DNA of 64,000 nt from Clostridia bacterium (GTDB taxonomy: Bacteria > Bacillota > Clostridia > Christensenellales > UBA1242), in assembly GCA_028709705.1 (NCBI GenBank), contig JAQVWL010000003.1, forward strand, positions 29,541 to 93,540. Reading direction: 5' to 3'. Made by a program: the position numbers and the translations under genes. The notes under the pieces are model-generated. The model searched no databases, had not been told where the DNA came from, and saw only the letters and a program-made list of their open reading frames with translations. Below, piece after piece: positions 38,268 to 47,289 of the stretch; position 1 is the stretch's first letter, and each line of letters opens with the position of its first letter.

Positions 38268-39107
38268 TTATGTAAGTGTCAAGTTTCCAAGTCGAGTTTT
38301 GCGAAAATCGTCCAAAATCATAATGCAAGTGCGGTCATAGTCAACATCTCCGCCCTTTAAAACAAACTTTTTTGACAAAGCAATTTGCTCAATCATTTCG
38401 TAGGGTTCGCCTTGTAATTCTATTTGGTATCTGTTTTCCAAAACTTTCGGATATTGTTTTGTTATGTCTTTTACAAAAAAAACTGCTAGTTCATTTGTGT
38501 CTAAAACTTCATCTTTTATACTGCCCAAATATGCAAGATAGCGGGCAGATTTTTCGTTGGAAAGGTTCGGGTAAAGCGTGCCAGGAGTATCCAAAATTTG
38601 AATGGTTTGCGAAACTGTTACCCACTGTTTGCCCCTTGTCACGCCCGCTTTGTTACCTGTTTTTGCCTTTGCTTTTCCGCACAAATTGTTAACCAAAGTG
38701 CTTTTTCCACTGTTTGGAACGCCAATAACCATCGCTTTTATAAAAGTGTTTAGCCCTTTTTGTTCATTTCTTTCAATTTTTTCTTTGCAAAGAATTTCTA
38801 TTTTTGCAAGAACAATTTTAAGCGCACCTGAAAGCGTGCTGTTAAGTTCCAAAATTTTTATTTGAGTTTCAAAATATTTTTTTATATAAGTTTTTATTGG
38901 CGGAATTTTGCTTTTGTCGCACATATCCATTTTGTTGAGAACAACCAAAACAGGTTTGCCATTTATAAGTTTGTCAAATTCGGGGTTCAGGCAAGCAACG
39001 GGTGCTCTGCTGTCTAACACATAAATAACGCAATCAATGTTTTTTATTTCTGCTTGCATTGTGCGAAGGGCTTTAGTCATATGCCCCGGAAACCAATTTA
39101 TGTTCAT
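38268..39107 (-). CDS. rbgA: Ribosome biogenesis GTPase RbgA (YlqF)
   Basis: A 279-residue circularly permuted GTPase for 50S maturation. The start MNINWFPGHMTKALR has a GGAGCAAAAA site upstream; an upstream in-frame extension into trmD is not family-like. The motifs appear in the permuted order: G4 NKMDMC, then G1 GVPNSGKSTL, then G3 DTPGTLYP. The canonical rplS gene between trmD and rbgA is absent. Confidence 0.95.
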   Translation of the reverse strand: MNINWFPGHMTKALRTMQAEIKNIDCVIYVLDSRAPVACLNPEFDKLINGKPVLVVLNKMDMCDKSKIPPIKTYIKKYFETQIKILELNSTLSGALKIVLAKIEILCKEKIERNEQKGLNTFIKAMVIGVPNSGKSTLVNNLCGKAKAKTGNKAGVTRGKQWVTVSQTIQILDTPGTLYPNLSNEKSARYLAYLGSIKDEVLDTNELAVFFVKDITKQYPKVLENRYQIELQGEPYEMIEQIALSKKFVLKGGDVDYDRTCIMILDDFRKTRLGNLTLT

Positions 39108-39121
39108 TTTTTGCTCCTTTT

Positions 39122-39787
39122 TTACTTTTTTAAAAGGTCGGGTCTTGATTTTTTTGTGATTTTTTGTGCTTGGTCTTGTCGCCACATTTCAATTTTTTCG
39201 TGATGCCCAGAAAGCAAAATTTCAGGCACTGACAAGTCCATAAATTTTTGCGGACGAGTGTATTGCGGATACTCCAAAAGATTGTCAGAAAAACTTTCTT
39301 CTTGCAAAGACCCACCACTTAAAACTTCCGGCACATATCTGCAAACGCTATCCACAATTGCAAGTGCGGGGATTTCCCCACCCGTTAAAACAAAGTCGCC
39401 AAGCGAAACTTGCTTGTCAATGCAAAGTTCAATTATGCGTTCATCAATGCCTTCATAATGCCCGCAAACAATGATAAGATGTTCAATTTTTGCAAGGTCT
39501 TTTACCATTTTTTGATTTAAAGTTTCGCCCCTTGGAGATGTTAAAATAACAAGCGAATTGTTTTGTTTTACGCTCATAATTGCATCAAAAACAGGTTCGA
39601 CCATAAGCACCATTCCCGCACCACCGCCAAAAGGATAATCATCGCATTTTTTGTGCTTGTCTTTGGAAAAAGTTCTTATGTCAACAATATTAATTTGCAC
39701 TTTGTTTTCCTTAATTGCTCTGCCAATTATGCTTTCATTAAGGCAGTCAAACATTTGCGGGAAAAGTGTTAAAATATCTATTTTCAT
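39122..39787 (-). CDS. trmD: tRNA (guanine37-N1)-methyltransferase TrmD
   Basis: A 221-residue SPOUT methyltransferase that makes m1G37 in tRNA and prevents frameshifting. The knot motifs GGGAGMVLMVEP (near 54-65), CGHYEGIDERI (near 109-119) and SLGDFVLTGGEIP (near 127-139) are intact. Its start overlaps the rimM stop by 4 nt. Confidence 0.97.
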   Translation of the reverse strand: MKIDILTLFPQMFDCLNESIIGRAIKENKVQINIVDIRTFSKDKHKKCDDYPFGGGAGMVLMVEPVFDAIMSVKQNNSLVILTSPRGETLNQKMVKDLAKIEHLIIVCGHYEGIDERIIELCIDKQVSLGDFVLTGGEIPALAIVDSVCRYVPEVLSGGSLQEESFSDNLLEYPQYTRPQKFMDLSVPEILLSGHHEKIEMWRQDQAQKITKKSRPDLLKK

Positions 39788-40281
39788 ACTTTGTTTTCCT
39801 CGTATTGTTCTTTGTTTACAACAATTGTTTTTTGATTGATATCAACTTTTAAAACAACTTTTGCAATAAAGGGAACAGAATAAGTGCAAAACTTTTCTTT
39901 TATTATCAAAATATCAGACGCACCATAATTTTCAACATCTAAAACTTCGCCAATTTTTTCGCCGTTTTCGGTTTCAATTTTAACACCAACAAGGTCATCA
40001 ATAAAATAATTATTTTCGTCCAAATCCCCATATTCTGCTTTTGGAATATAAAAAGTTTTGTTTCTAAATTGGTTTGCTTGTTCAATAGAATTTACATTTT
40101 CTAGCATAATATAAACATATCCCAAACGATAAACGCCTGAGATAACGTTGATTTTTTTATTTTCGCATATTACTGATTTAAGGTCAGAAAAAATATCAAA
40201 CTTTTCTGTCAAAACTTGACATTTCAACTCGCCTTTTATGCCTTGTGGTTTTAGAACTTTTGCTATGGAAATTGTTTCCAT
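39784..40281 (-). CDS. rimM: 16S rRNA processing protein RimM
   Basis: A 165-residue RimM with an N-terminal barrel (AKVLKPQGIKGELKCQ) and a C-terminal PRC-barrel (YFIDDLVGVKIE, GEVLDVENYGASDIL, PFIAKVVLKVD). It assists 30S head assembly. It lies in the ribosome-maturation operon next to khpA with no gap. Confidence 0.93.
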   Translation of the reverse strand: METISIAKVLKPQGIKGELKCQVLTEKFDIFSDLKSVICENKKINVISGVYRLGYVYIMLENVNSIEQANQFRNKTFYIPKAEYGDLDENNYFIDDLVGVKIETENGEKIGEVLDVENYGASDILIIKEKFCTYSVPFIAKVVLKVDINQKTIVVNKEQYEENKV

Positions 40282-40512
40282 TTACTCTCCAACCTTTATA
40301 ATAAATTTGTTGTCAGATTTGCTTGAAAGAGATTTCACAATTGTGCGAATACTGTTGATAGTTTTTCCGTTTTTGCCAATAATTCTGCCCAAATCATCTT
40401 TGTCCGCCTTGACATTTATAACTGTATATTTGCCGTCAATTTTGCTAGTAATTTCTACCATATCTTGTTTTTTGACAAGTTTTTTTATGATATATGAAAC
40501 TATTTCTTCCAT
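40282..40512 (-). CDS. khpA: KH-domain RNA-binding protein KhpA (YlqC)
   Basis: A 76-residue KH protein with the GxxG loop IIGKNGKTINSIRTIV. KhpA forms a dimer with KhpB and affects RNA and cell-wall homeostasis in related Firmicutes. The start MEEIVSYIIK at 40512 is chosen because a GGAGGAAAT site immediately precedes it; the in-frame ATG at 40524 has none. Confidence 0.93.
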   Translation of the reverse strand: MEEIVSYIIKKLVKKQDMVEITSKIDGKYTVINVKADKDDLGRIIGKNGKTINSIRTIVKSLSSKSDNKFIIKVGE

Positions 40513-40529
40513 ATTTCCTCCCATTTTTA

Positions 40530-40793
40530 CTATGCTTTTTTGTTGGTTTGGTTAATTGCTCCGCTTTTTACCAAAATTGCTTTTGCTGTTTGGGTTGGTG
40601 TTGCTCCATTCTTTATCCATTTTGAAACTTTGTCGTTATCAATTTTGATTTCGGCTGGGTTTGTAAGTGGATTGTATGTGCCAAGAATTTCAATAAACTT
40701 TCCATCTCTTGGTGAACGAGAATCTGCAACAACTACTCTATAAAATGGAGATTTTTTATCCCCCATTCTTGTCAAACGAATTTTTACTGCCAT
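40530..40793 (-). CDS. rpsP: 30S ribosomal protein S16
   Basis: An 87-residue S16 with the conserved [24 protein letters not shown]-terminus, [13 protein letters not shown] and [16 protein letters not shown]. It belongs to the ffh-rpsP-khpA operon and is of normal length. Confidence 0.97.
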   Translation of the reverse strand: MAVKIRLTRMGDKKSPFYRVVVADSRSPRDGKFIEILGTYNPLTNPAEIKIDNDKVSKWIKNGATPTQTAKAILVKSGAINQTNKKA

Positions 40794-40846
40794 TTTTTCC
40801 TCCTATAAAAATTTGTATATATTTACACCTGTTAAGGTACTAAATA

Positions 40847-42163
40847 TTAAAATAATCCCTTTATGCCCTTTTTGTTTTTAAACTGTTTCATCATAACTTT
40901 TGATTGCTCAAATTGTTTTAACAAAATGTTTATGTCATGAATGGTTGTGCCACTGCCATTTGCAATTCGTTTTCTTTGACTTGCTTTGATTGTGTCAGGG
41001 TTTCGCCTTTCTTTTTTGGTCATACTTTGAATGATTGCTTTGTTCTTTTTTAGTTGAACTTCATCAATGTCAAGGTTTTTAAGTTTTCCGCCCATTCCGC
41101 CAGGTAGCATTTGAATAAGGTCTTTTAAATTTCCCATTTTTTTCAAATTTTCCATTTGGCTTAAATAGTCTTCAAATGTAAAAGAATTTTCTCTAAAACT
41201 TTTTTCAAGTTTTTTTGCTTCTTCTTCACTTACTGCGTTTTGTGCCTTTTCAATAAGTGTCAAAACATCGCCCATACCCAAAATTCTGGAAACCAAGCGG
41301 TCGGGATAAAACGGTTCAATGTCGCCAAGTTTTTCGCCCACGCCAATAAATTTGATTGGCTTGCCTGTTATCGCTTTGATAGAAAGTGCTGAACCGCCAC
41401 GAGTGTCGCCATCAAGTTTGGAAAGCACAACACCGGTTATGTCTAGTTGGTTGTTAAATGTTTCACTAACATTGACTGCATCTTGCCCTGTCATACTGTC
41501 GACCACAAGCAAAATTTCGGTTGGGTTGACTGCCTTTTTTATGTCAATCAATTCTTGCATAAGTTCTTGGTTTATGTGAAGTCTGCCCGCTGTGTCGACA
41601 ATTACGGTATCCAAATTTTGGCTTGTTGCAAAGTCAATCGCTTGTTTAACGGTTTTGACAGGGTTTTGCATTCCTTTTTCAAAAACAGGAATGTTGGCTT
41701 GTTTTCCCACCACTTGAAGTTGGTTTATTGCAGCGGGGCGGTAAATGTCGCAAGCGACAAGAAGCGGTTTTTTTGCAGACTTTTTTAGGTATGCACCAAG
41801 TTTGCCACACATTGTGGTTTTGCCCGCACCTTGAAGACCGCACATCAAGATAACAGTTGGCGGTTTGGGGCTAACTGCAAGTTTGGAATTGCCACTGCCC
41901 ATAAGTTCCGTCATTTCTTCTTTTACAATTTTTATCACTTGTTGGGCGGGAGTCAAACTTTTTAAAACATCTTCGCCAACTGCCTTTTCAGAAACTTTTG
42001 CAATAAAATTTTTGGCAACAATATAATTAACATCGGCTTCCAAAAGAGCAACCCTAACTTCGCGCATTGCTTCTTTAATTTCAAGTGCTGTTAGTTTGCC
42101 GTGTTTGGTAAGTTTGCTAAAAATATGCCCAAGTCTTTCGCTTAAATCAGAAAATAATGCCAA
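40847..42163 (-). CDS. ffh: Signal recognition particle protein Ffh
   Basis: A 438-residue SRP54 GTPase that targets membrane proteins. The N domain leads to G1 GLQGAGKTT near residues 108-116, DTAGRLHINQEL near 190-201, TKLDG-type SKLDGDTRGG near 248 and the Met-rich M domain (LPGGMGGKLKNL and after). It is 1 nt from ylxM. Confidence 0.97.
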   Translation of the reverse strand: MALFSDLSERLGHIFSKLTKHGKLTALEIKEAMREVRVALLEADVNYIVAKNFIAKVSEKAVGEDVLKSLTPAQQVIKIVKEEMTELMGSGNSKLAVSPKPPTVILMCGLQGAGKTTMCGKLGAYLKKSAKKPLLVACDIYRPAAINQLQVVGKQANIPVFEKGMQNPVKTVKQAIDFATSQNLDTVIVDTAGRLHINQELMQELIDIKKAVNPTEILLVVDSMTGQDAVNVSETFNNQLDITGVVLSKLDGDTRGGSALSIKAITGKPIKFIGVGEKLGDIEPFYPDRLVSRILGMGDVLTLIEKAQNAVSEEEAKKLEKSFRENSFTFEDYLSQMENLKKMGNLKDLIQMLPGGMGGKLKNLDIDEVQLKKNKAIIQSMTKKERRNPDTIKASQRKRIANGSGTTIHDINILLKQFEQSKVMMKQFKNKKGIKGLF

Positions 42164-42164
42164 T

Positions 42165-42494
42165 TTAGAACTCCCCTTTTATTTTTTGAATAAGTTTTTT
42201 TGCGTTTATTATGTCTGCCTTTTCAAATGCAATTTCAAGGTTGTTAACTTTTTGAAAAATGCCATCAAGTTTTTGATAAAAACCAATTTGCTTTTCAAGT
42301 TTTTCAAGTTTTTTGATAGCGGTTGCAATGATTTTGTAAACCGCTTGCCTTGAAACATTTTTGATTTCGGCAATTTCGGTAAGTTGCAAATCGCTGATAA
42401 GATACATTGTCAAAACTTCTTTTTGTTCATGGTTGAAACAATTTTGGTAAATTTCAAAAAGTTTGGTTGTTTCCACCAATTTTTCAAGTTGCAT
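42165..42494 (-). CDS. ylxM: YlxM/p13-like DNA-binding protein
   Basis: A 109-residue helix-turn-helix protein of the YlxM family, which stimulates SRP function in some Firmicutes. The HTH is in LQLTEIAEIKNVSRQAVYKII (residues about 36-56). A GGAGCGGTTAA site precedes the ATG. Its place before ffh is canonical. Confidence 0.92.
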   Translation of the reverse strand: MQLEKLVETTKLFEIYQNCFNHEQKEVLTMYLISDLQLTEIAEIKNVSRQAVYKIIATAIKKLEKLEKQIGFYQKLDGIFQKVNNLEIAFEKADIINAKKLIQKIKGEF

Positions 42495-42533
42495 TTAACC
42501 GCTCCTTGTAAACTGTTTTTGGTTTACAAAAAG

Positions 42534-42562
42534 ATTATAGCACACCGAAAAAACTTTTGCAA
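42534..42562 (-). promoter_or_regulatory. Sigma-A promoter for the ylxM-ffh operon
   Basis: Minus-strand TTGCAA (42557-42562), a 17-bp spacer and TATAAT (42534-42539), about 40 bases before ylxM. A GTAAAC/GTTTAC inverted repeat (42508-42513, 42522-42527) lies between the -10 and the start codon. A perfect 10-bp A+T hairpin at 42575-42598 stands just upstream of the promoter and may end transcription arriving from hemW. Confidence 0.8.
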
Positions 42563-42600
42563 GGGTTTTGTGGGAAAATTTGGTTTACACCAAATTTTAA

Positions 42601-42926
42601 TGATTAATGAATAATGATTAATGAATAATTATGGTTTTATTTTAAATTTTGTAAATAGTAGCGAAGGTAAATGGGGACGCTAGTAACTGACACGGGAGCG
42701 TTAGCGGGAGGGTCAGTTGCTACGTCCCCGTTGACCCTTGACCTTGTTTTTCGTAATACAATTTGATAGAAGTTCTTGGAACACTCTTTGCAGGCTCTTG
42801 GAACACTCTTCGCAGACTCTTGAAACACTCTTGGAACAACTGCTTACGCACCCGCACCCTTAGTAAAGGGGGCAAAGCGAACACACCAAAAAGTTGAACA
42901 CAGAAAAAGCCTGCGAAAAACGGCGA
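42601..42926. repeat. Mosaic interspersed repeat cluster between ylxM and hemW
   Basis: From left to right: tandem ATGATTAATGAATA units followed by ATTATGGTTTTATTTTAAA; an inverted repeat GGGGACGCTAGTAACTGAC (42673-42691) and GTCAGTTGCTACGTCCCC (42712-42729); then about three 24-nt tandem units of the form CTCTTGGAACACTCTTCGCA (about 42768-42840). The last two blocks recur in the same order at 52.16-52.31 kb. No gene is supported here. Confidence 0.85.
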
Positions 42927-44027
42927 TTAAGGGATTAATTTTAGGATAATTTGGTTAATAACTCCGTAAAAATCTGGGTTAACTAAAATATTTTTGGGCG
43001 TGATTATTATAATTTTTTTGCTTGACAAAAGTTCAAGTTCGGTTGCTTTTTTTGTTAAAATATCAAAATTTAGTTGTTTTAATTTTTCAATTTCAATGCC
43101 GTTTTTTGTTCGCAAAGCAAGCATAATATATTCTTCAATTTTTTGGTTTTCGGTCAAGTTTTCTGTTTTGTAAGTCAATTTTTCGCCACTTATTTCGCCT
43201 TGATTTTCAATTCTTTTGCCGTCAAAAAAACTGTGTGCCGAAACTCCAAAACCAATATATTCTCCGCACTGCCAATAATTTTGATTGTGTTTGCACTGAT
43301 AATTTGGTAGGGCAAAATTTGATATTTCATACCTTTCAAATTTGTGTTTTTTTAAAATTTTTACAACTTGGTTATATTGTTCCACGCTTTCATCATCAGT
43401 CAAAATTTGTGCATTTTTTGAACTGCAAATATCAAAAAGTTTTGTGTTTTTTTCGAGCATTAGCATATAGGCAGAAATGTGCTTAACACCCAAATTTTTT
43501 ATTTTTTTTATGTTGTTTCCAAATTCTTTTTCTAACGGTTTAACGCCCAAAATCAAGTCAATGGAAATGTTTTCAAAACCTGCTTTTTTTGCGTTTTCTA
43601 CTGCTTCAAAAATTTGGTTTGAACTGTGCGTTCTGCCCAAAAATTTTAGCACATCATCATCAAAACTTTGCGCGCCAAAACTTATGCGGTTGAACCCTGC
43701 ATTTTTATAGGCGGTAAGTTTTTCGAAACTTGCTGAATTGGGGTTACATTCAATGCTAATCTCTGCGTTTTTTTGCACTTTAAAAGTTTGTTTTATTGAG
43801 TTAAGTGTGTCAACAATCAAACTGCTTTCAACAAAACTTGGCGTTCCACCACCAAAATAAATAGAAATAACTTCCCTATTTTTGCAAGGGTTGTTTTTTA
43901 TTTGCTTTATCAAATTTTTGAAATAAGTTTTTTGGATATTTGCATCAAATTTGCCCGAAACAAAACTGCAATAATGGCACTTGCTTTCACAAAAAGGAAT
44001 ATGCACATAAACGCCAAATTTACTCAT
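42927..44027 (-). CDS. hemW: Radical SAM coproporphyrinogen III oxidase-like protein HemW
   Basis: A 366-residue radical SAM protein. The 4Fe-4S motif CxxxCxxC is at Cys13, Cys17 and Cys20 (CESKCHYC), followed by YFGGGTPSF and [15 protein letters not shown]. HemW is considered a heme chaperone; no other heme genes are here. It overlaps lepA by 8 nt, a standard Firmicutes order (lepA-hemW). Confidence 0.93.
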   Translation of the reverse strand: MSKFGVYVHIPFCESKCHYCSFVSGKFDANIQKTYFKNLIKQIKNNPCKNREVISIYFGGGTPSFVESSLIVDTLNSIKQTFKVQKNAEISIECNPNSASFEKLTAYKNAGFNRISFGAQSFDDDVLKFLGRTHSSNQIFEAVENAKKAGFENISIDLILGVKPLEKEFGNNIKKIKNLGVKHISAYMLMLEKNTKLFDICSSKNAQILTDDESVEQYNQVVKILKKHKFERYEISNFALPNYQCKHNQNYWQCGEYIGFGVSAHSFFDGKRIENQGEISGEKLTYKTENLTENQKIEEYIMLALRTKNGIEIEKLKQLNFDILTKKATELELLSSKKIIIITPKNILVNPDFYGVINQIILKLIP

Positions 44028-45825
44028 CGCCGTCTAACCTTAAAATGCTCATAAATGCTTCGCTTGGAAGTTCCACACTGCCAACTTGCCTCATTCGTTT
44101 CTTGCCTTCTTTTTGCTTGTCAAGGAGTTTTCGTTTGCGGGAAATGTCGCCACCATAGCATTTTGCAAGCACATCTTTTCGCATTGCACTTATTGTTTCT
44201 CTTGCAATAATTTTGTTGCCTATGCACGCTTGAATTGGCACTTCAAACATTTGTCTTGGAATAACTTTTTTCAGTTTTTCGGTAATACTTCTGCCTCTTG
44301 CGTAAGCTTTGTCTTTGTGAACAATAAGCGAAAGTGCATCGCAAACTTCGCCATTTAGTAAAATATCAAGTCTTATCAAATCGCTTTTTTCAAAACCTGC
44401 AAGTTCATAGTCCAAACTTGCATAGCCTTTTGTGCGGGATTTCAAACTGTCAAAAAAATCGTATATCATTTCATTAAGTGGCAAGGTGTATTCCATTTTT
44501 ACCCGTTTTGCATCAAGGTATTGCATATCGTTATAAATTCCTCGCTTGTCTTGGCAAAGTTCCATAATAGTTCCAACATATTCTGGCGGTGTAAAAATGT
44601 TCAAATTGACAATCGGTTCTTCAATACGGTCTATTTCGACCACACTTGGCAAATTTGTTGGGTTTGATATTTTCAAAACATCTCCGTTTGTTTTGTAAAC
44701 ATCATAACTAACGCCCGGTGCGGTTGTGATAATTTCCAAATTAAATTCCCTTTCCAATCTTTCGGTTATAATTTCCATATGAAGAAGACCCAAAAATCCG
44801 CAACGAAAACCAAAGCCAAGTGCCTGCGAAACTTCGGGGCTGTAATCAAGCGACGCATCGTTTAATTTTAGTTTTTCAAGGGCATCTTTCAAGTCGCCAT
44901 ACTTGGAACCATCAACGCAAAAAATACCGCAAAAAACAACAGGTTGTACTTGTTTGTAACCCGCAAGTGCTTCCTTTGCTCCGTTTTCTGCAAGGGTAAT
45001 TGTGTCGCCCACCTTGGTGTCTGCCACATTTTTTATGCTACCCGCAAGATACCCAACATCGCCAGCACGCAAAACATTTATCGGTTTCATAGACGGCGAA
45101 AAAATGCCGACTTCGGTAATGTCAAAGACCTTGCCCGTTGACATCATTTTTATTTTTGTGCCAATTTTGACTTCGCCATCAAACACCCTAACAAAACTTA
45201 TTGCACCCTTAAAGTTGTCATAATAACTGTCAAAAATAAGTGCTTTTAGCGGTGCTTTTTCATTGCCTTTGGGACTTGGAAAAGTTTTTATTGCTTGAAT
45301 TAAAACATCTTCAATGTTAATTCCTTCCTTTGCAGAAATGCAAGGTATATTTTCAGTGGATAGCCCAATAACTTCTTCAATTTCTTTTTTTACTTCTTCC
45401 ACTCTGGCACTTGGAAGGTCAATTTTGTTGATAACCGGCAAAATTTCCAAGTTGGTATCAAGTGCAAGATATGTGTTTGCAAGCGTTTGTGCTTCAACAC
45501 CTTGACTTGCATCAACGACCAAAATTGCACCTTCACACGCCGCAAGCGAACGAGAAACTTCATAAGTAAAATCGACATGCCCGGGCGTGTCTATCAAATT
45601 TAGGGTATATTCCACGCCATCAAGTGTGTAAAACATACGGGTAGGCGTAAGTTTTATGGTAATTCCCCTTTCGCGTTCCAGTTCCATACTGTCAAGCAGT
45701 TGGTTCTGCATATCGCGTTTGGAAACCGAGCCTGTTTTTTCAATAAGGCGGTCAGCAAGCGTGCTTTTTCCGTGGTCTATGTGAGCAATTATACAAAAAT
45801 TGCGAATTTTGTCTTGTCGTTCCAT
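44020..45825 (-). CDS. lepA: Elongation factor 4 (LepA)
   Basis: A 601-residue translational GTPase acting on the ribosome during stalled or early translation. G1 is [15 protein letters not shown] near residues 13-27, DTPGHVDF near 79, NKIDLP near 134; the LepA-specific C-terminal end [25 protein letters not shown] is complete. Normal length. Confidence 0.97.
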   Translation of the reverse strand: MERQDKIRNFCIIAHIDHGKSTLADRLIEKTGSVSKRDMQNQLLDSMELERERGITIKLTPTRMFYTLDGVEYTLNLIDTPGHVDFTYEVSRSLAACEGAILVVDASQGVEAQTLANTYLALDTNLEILPVINKIDLPSARVEEVKKEIEEVIGLSTENIPCISAKEGINIEDVLIQAIKTFPSPKGNEKAPLKALIFDSYYDNFKGAISFVRVFDGEVKIGTKIKMMSTGKVFDITEVGIFSPSMKPINVLRAGDVGYLAGSIKNVADTKVGDTITLAENGAKEALAGYKQVQPVVFCGIFCVDGSKYGDLKDALEKLKLNDASLDYSPEVSQALGFGFRCGFLGLLHMEIITERLEREFNLEIITTAPGVSYDVYKTNGDVLKISNPTNLPSVVEIDRIEEPIVNLNIFTPPEYVGTIMELCQDKRGIYNDMQYLDAKRVKMEYTLPLNEMIYDFFDSLKSRTKGYASLDYELAGFEKSDLIRLDILLNGEVCDALSLIVHKDKAYARGRSITEKLKKVIPRQMFEVPIQACIGNKIIARETISAMRKDVLAKCYGGDISRKRKLLDKQKEGKKRMRQVGSVELPSEAFMSILRLDGDE

Positions 45826-45850
45826 TTTTTTCCTTTATGTTTTTAGTAAA

Positions 45851-45879
45851 ATTATAGTCAATTTTTTGCTTTGTTAACA
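45851..45879 (-). promoter_or_regulatory. Candidate promoter for lepA-hemW
   Basis: Minus-strand TGTTAA (45874-45879), a 17-bp spacer and TATAAT (45851-45856), about 25 bases before the lepA start. The -35 is weak, the -10 perfect. Confidence 0.5.
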
Positions 45880-45891
45880 AAAAATGCTGGG

Positions 45892-46134
45892 TTATCTGTA
45901 AACAACATCATTTTCCCCACCCACCAAATTTTCTTGTCTGTTGTATGCTTCTTGATATTCGGGCGTGTTTTTAAAGTCGTTTTCCGCTTCAATTTGCGTT
46001 AGTTGGTTTTGCAAATTTGGTATTTGTGCTTGTTGAGTTGACAAAATAATAGATTGAATAATGCCCACCACAAACAAAGTTATAAGCATTACACTTGCAA
46101 AAATAACCAAAGTTTTAGCCAGTGATTTTGTCAT
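45892..46134 (-). CDS. DivIC/FtsL-like septum formation protein
   Basis: An 80-residue bitopic protein. The start at MTKSLAKTLV has an AAGGAAAC site and its ATG overlaps the yabQ stop as ATGA. A membrane helix covers about residues 8-32, followed by a heptad coiled coil (QIPNLQNQLTQIEAEN). DivIC follows yabP-yabQ in most spore formers, so this is the probable DivIC, which stabilises the FtsB/FtsL complex at the septum. Family sequence conservation is low, so the identity rests on layout. Confidence 0.7.
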   Translation of the reverse strand: MTKSLAKTLVIFASVMLITLFVVGIIQSIILSTQQAQIPNLQNQLTQIEAENDFKNTPEYQEAYNRQENLVGGENDVVYR

Positions 46135-46493
46135 TGTTTCCTTTTTGAGAGTTTTTTGTAAGTTTTTCTCATAATTTTTCCGCAAAAATTATAACATACG
46201 AATATTGCTTTTGCAACTAATTTGCCAATTGTTAACCGCTCTATCCAAAGTGCCAAAACAAAAAATATTGCCTGATAAAACCTAATTTCGCCATAAGAAA
46301 TGTTTAAAATAAGCAAAAAGAAAATAACAAAAACGACCAAAGTTGAAACAATATCCAAAACAAGTCTTGCAATTTTGTTTTTGTCGCATAGCACATAAAA
46401 AAAAGTGTTAAAGTCAAAGACAATACCACTTAAAAAACCAACCCCCAATATTTGCAACAAAATCAAGGGTTGCAAAAGTGTTTCATAAAGCAC
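46131..46493 (-). CDS. yabQ: Spore cortex biosynthesis protein YabQ
   Basis: A 120-residue membrane protein with about four helices. YabQ localises to the spore outer membrane and is needed for cortex synthesis in Bacillus. The segment ILGVGFLSGIVFDFNTFFYVL and the basic C-terminus KIMRKTYKKLSKRK fit the family. It starts one base after the yabP stop. Confidence 0.85.
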   Translation of the reverse strand: MLYETLLQPLILLQILGVGFLSGIVFDFNTFFYVLCDKNKIARLVLDIVSTLVVFVIFFLLILNISYGEIRFYQAIFFVLALWIERLTIGKLVAKAIFVCYNFCGKIMRKTYKKLSKRKQ

Positions 46494-46739
46494 TTATTTA
46501 AAAACCCTTTTCAAAAAACTTTGTTTTTGACCTGCATATTTTAGGCAAGTTACAAGTCCGTTTACAATCAAAATTTTGTTTTCTAGGTCAACCCTTTGAA
46601 CTTCCATTCCACTGCCATAAACAAACAATTTTTTTCCGCCAATGTTTAATACAATTTCGTTTGGGCAAACATTGAAAACTTTTTCCACCCCCGTTAAAAA
46701 CAAATTGGTTTGATTTGTTAATGTTATTGTTGTATCCAA
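46494..46739 (-). CDS. yabP: Sporulation protein YabP
   Basis: An 81-residue YabP/YqfC-family protein that works with YabQ in cortex formation. The core LTGVEKVFNVCPNEIVLNIGGKKL is conserved. The start is a TTG at 46739, supported by an AGGGGG ribosome binding site at the right spacing; no in-frame ATG exists upstream before a stop. Confidence 0.88.
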   Translation of the reverse strand: MDTTITLTNQTNLFLTGVEKVFNVCPNEIVLNIGGKKLFVYGSGMEVQRVDLENKILIVNGLVTCLKYAGQKQSFLKRVFK

Positions 46740-46795
46740 AACATACCCCCTGTGATTATTTATATAGATATATGTTTTTGGGTTTTTAAATATTA

Positions 46796-47289
46796 CAAAG
46801 GGCGGTTTGAGTGAAAAAATAGCGATGCTATTTTTTAATGATAAATGATAAATGATAAATTATGGTTTTTATTTTAAAATTTTGTGCGAAGCCTCGCACA
46901 ATTAGTTTGTAATAATATGGAAATTTGAGTGCGAAGCCTCGCACCCTTTGTAAAGGGGGCTTGATTTTTTGCCCGAGCGAAGCGAGCAAAAAATGGGGGA
47001 TTTGAGTGCCGATAGGCAGCGATATTTTGGTGGTAGTGCAGTTTGTTTTTTTAATATAGTTTATTAGAATATTTTTAGGTTGTGTTACTTTTTAAATGCA
47101 ATCTTTTTTATTTATTCTTTGCTACAATATTCCCTTGGGCCAACATTCGTTGGCTCCGCAAATCCCCCATTTTGTGCATTGGGTGCGAGTGCGGTTTGAG
47201 CGGGGGCACAAGGTGCCACCCGCATTATGAGAGTGCGTAGAACTCTCCTAAAGTGTGCTTTCGCACACTTCAAACCGCCCCGCCCTCAA
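46796..47289. repeat. About 480-bp palindromic composite element between yabP and cysS
   Basis: The gap is almost entirely repeat. Terminal inverted repeats GGGCGGTTTGA (46800-46810) and TCAAACCGCCC (47270-47280) bound it. Inside are ATGATAAATGATAAATG units, the ATTATGGTTTTTATTTTAAA module, a 40-nt unit (46902-46941) identical in reverse to 58386-58425, a 53-nt block (46990-47042) shared with 25125-25177, and a perfect hairpin AAGTGTGC/GCACACTT (47251-47270). No reading frame is convincing. Confidence 0.85.

Noticed and set aside
42637..42828. Minus-strand frame beginning MFQESAKSV
   Set aside because: Lies wholly in repeats with no ribosome binding site; treated as a by-product of the repeat.
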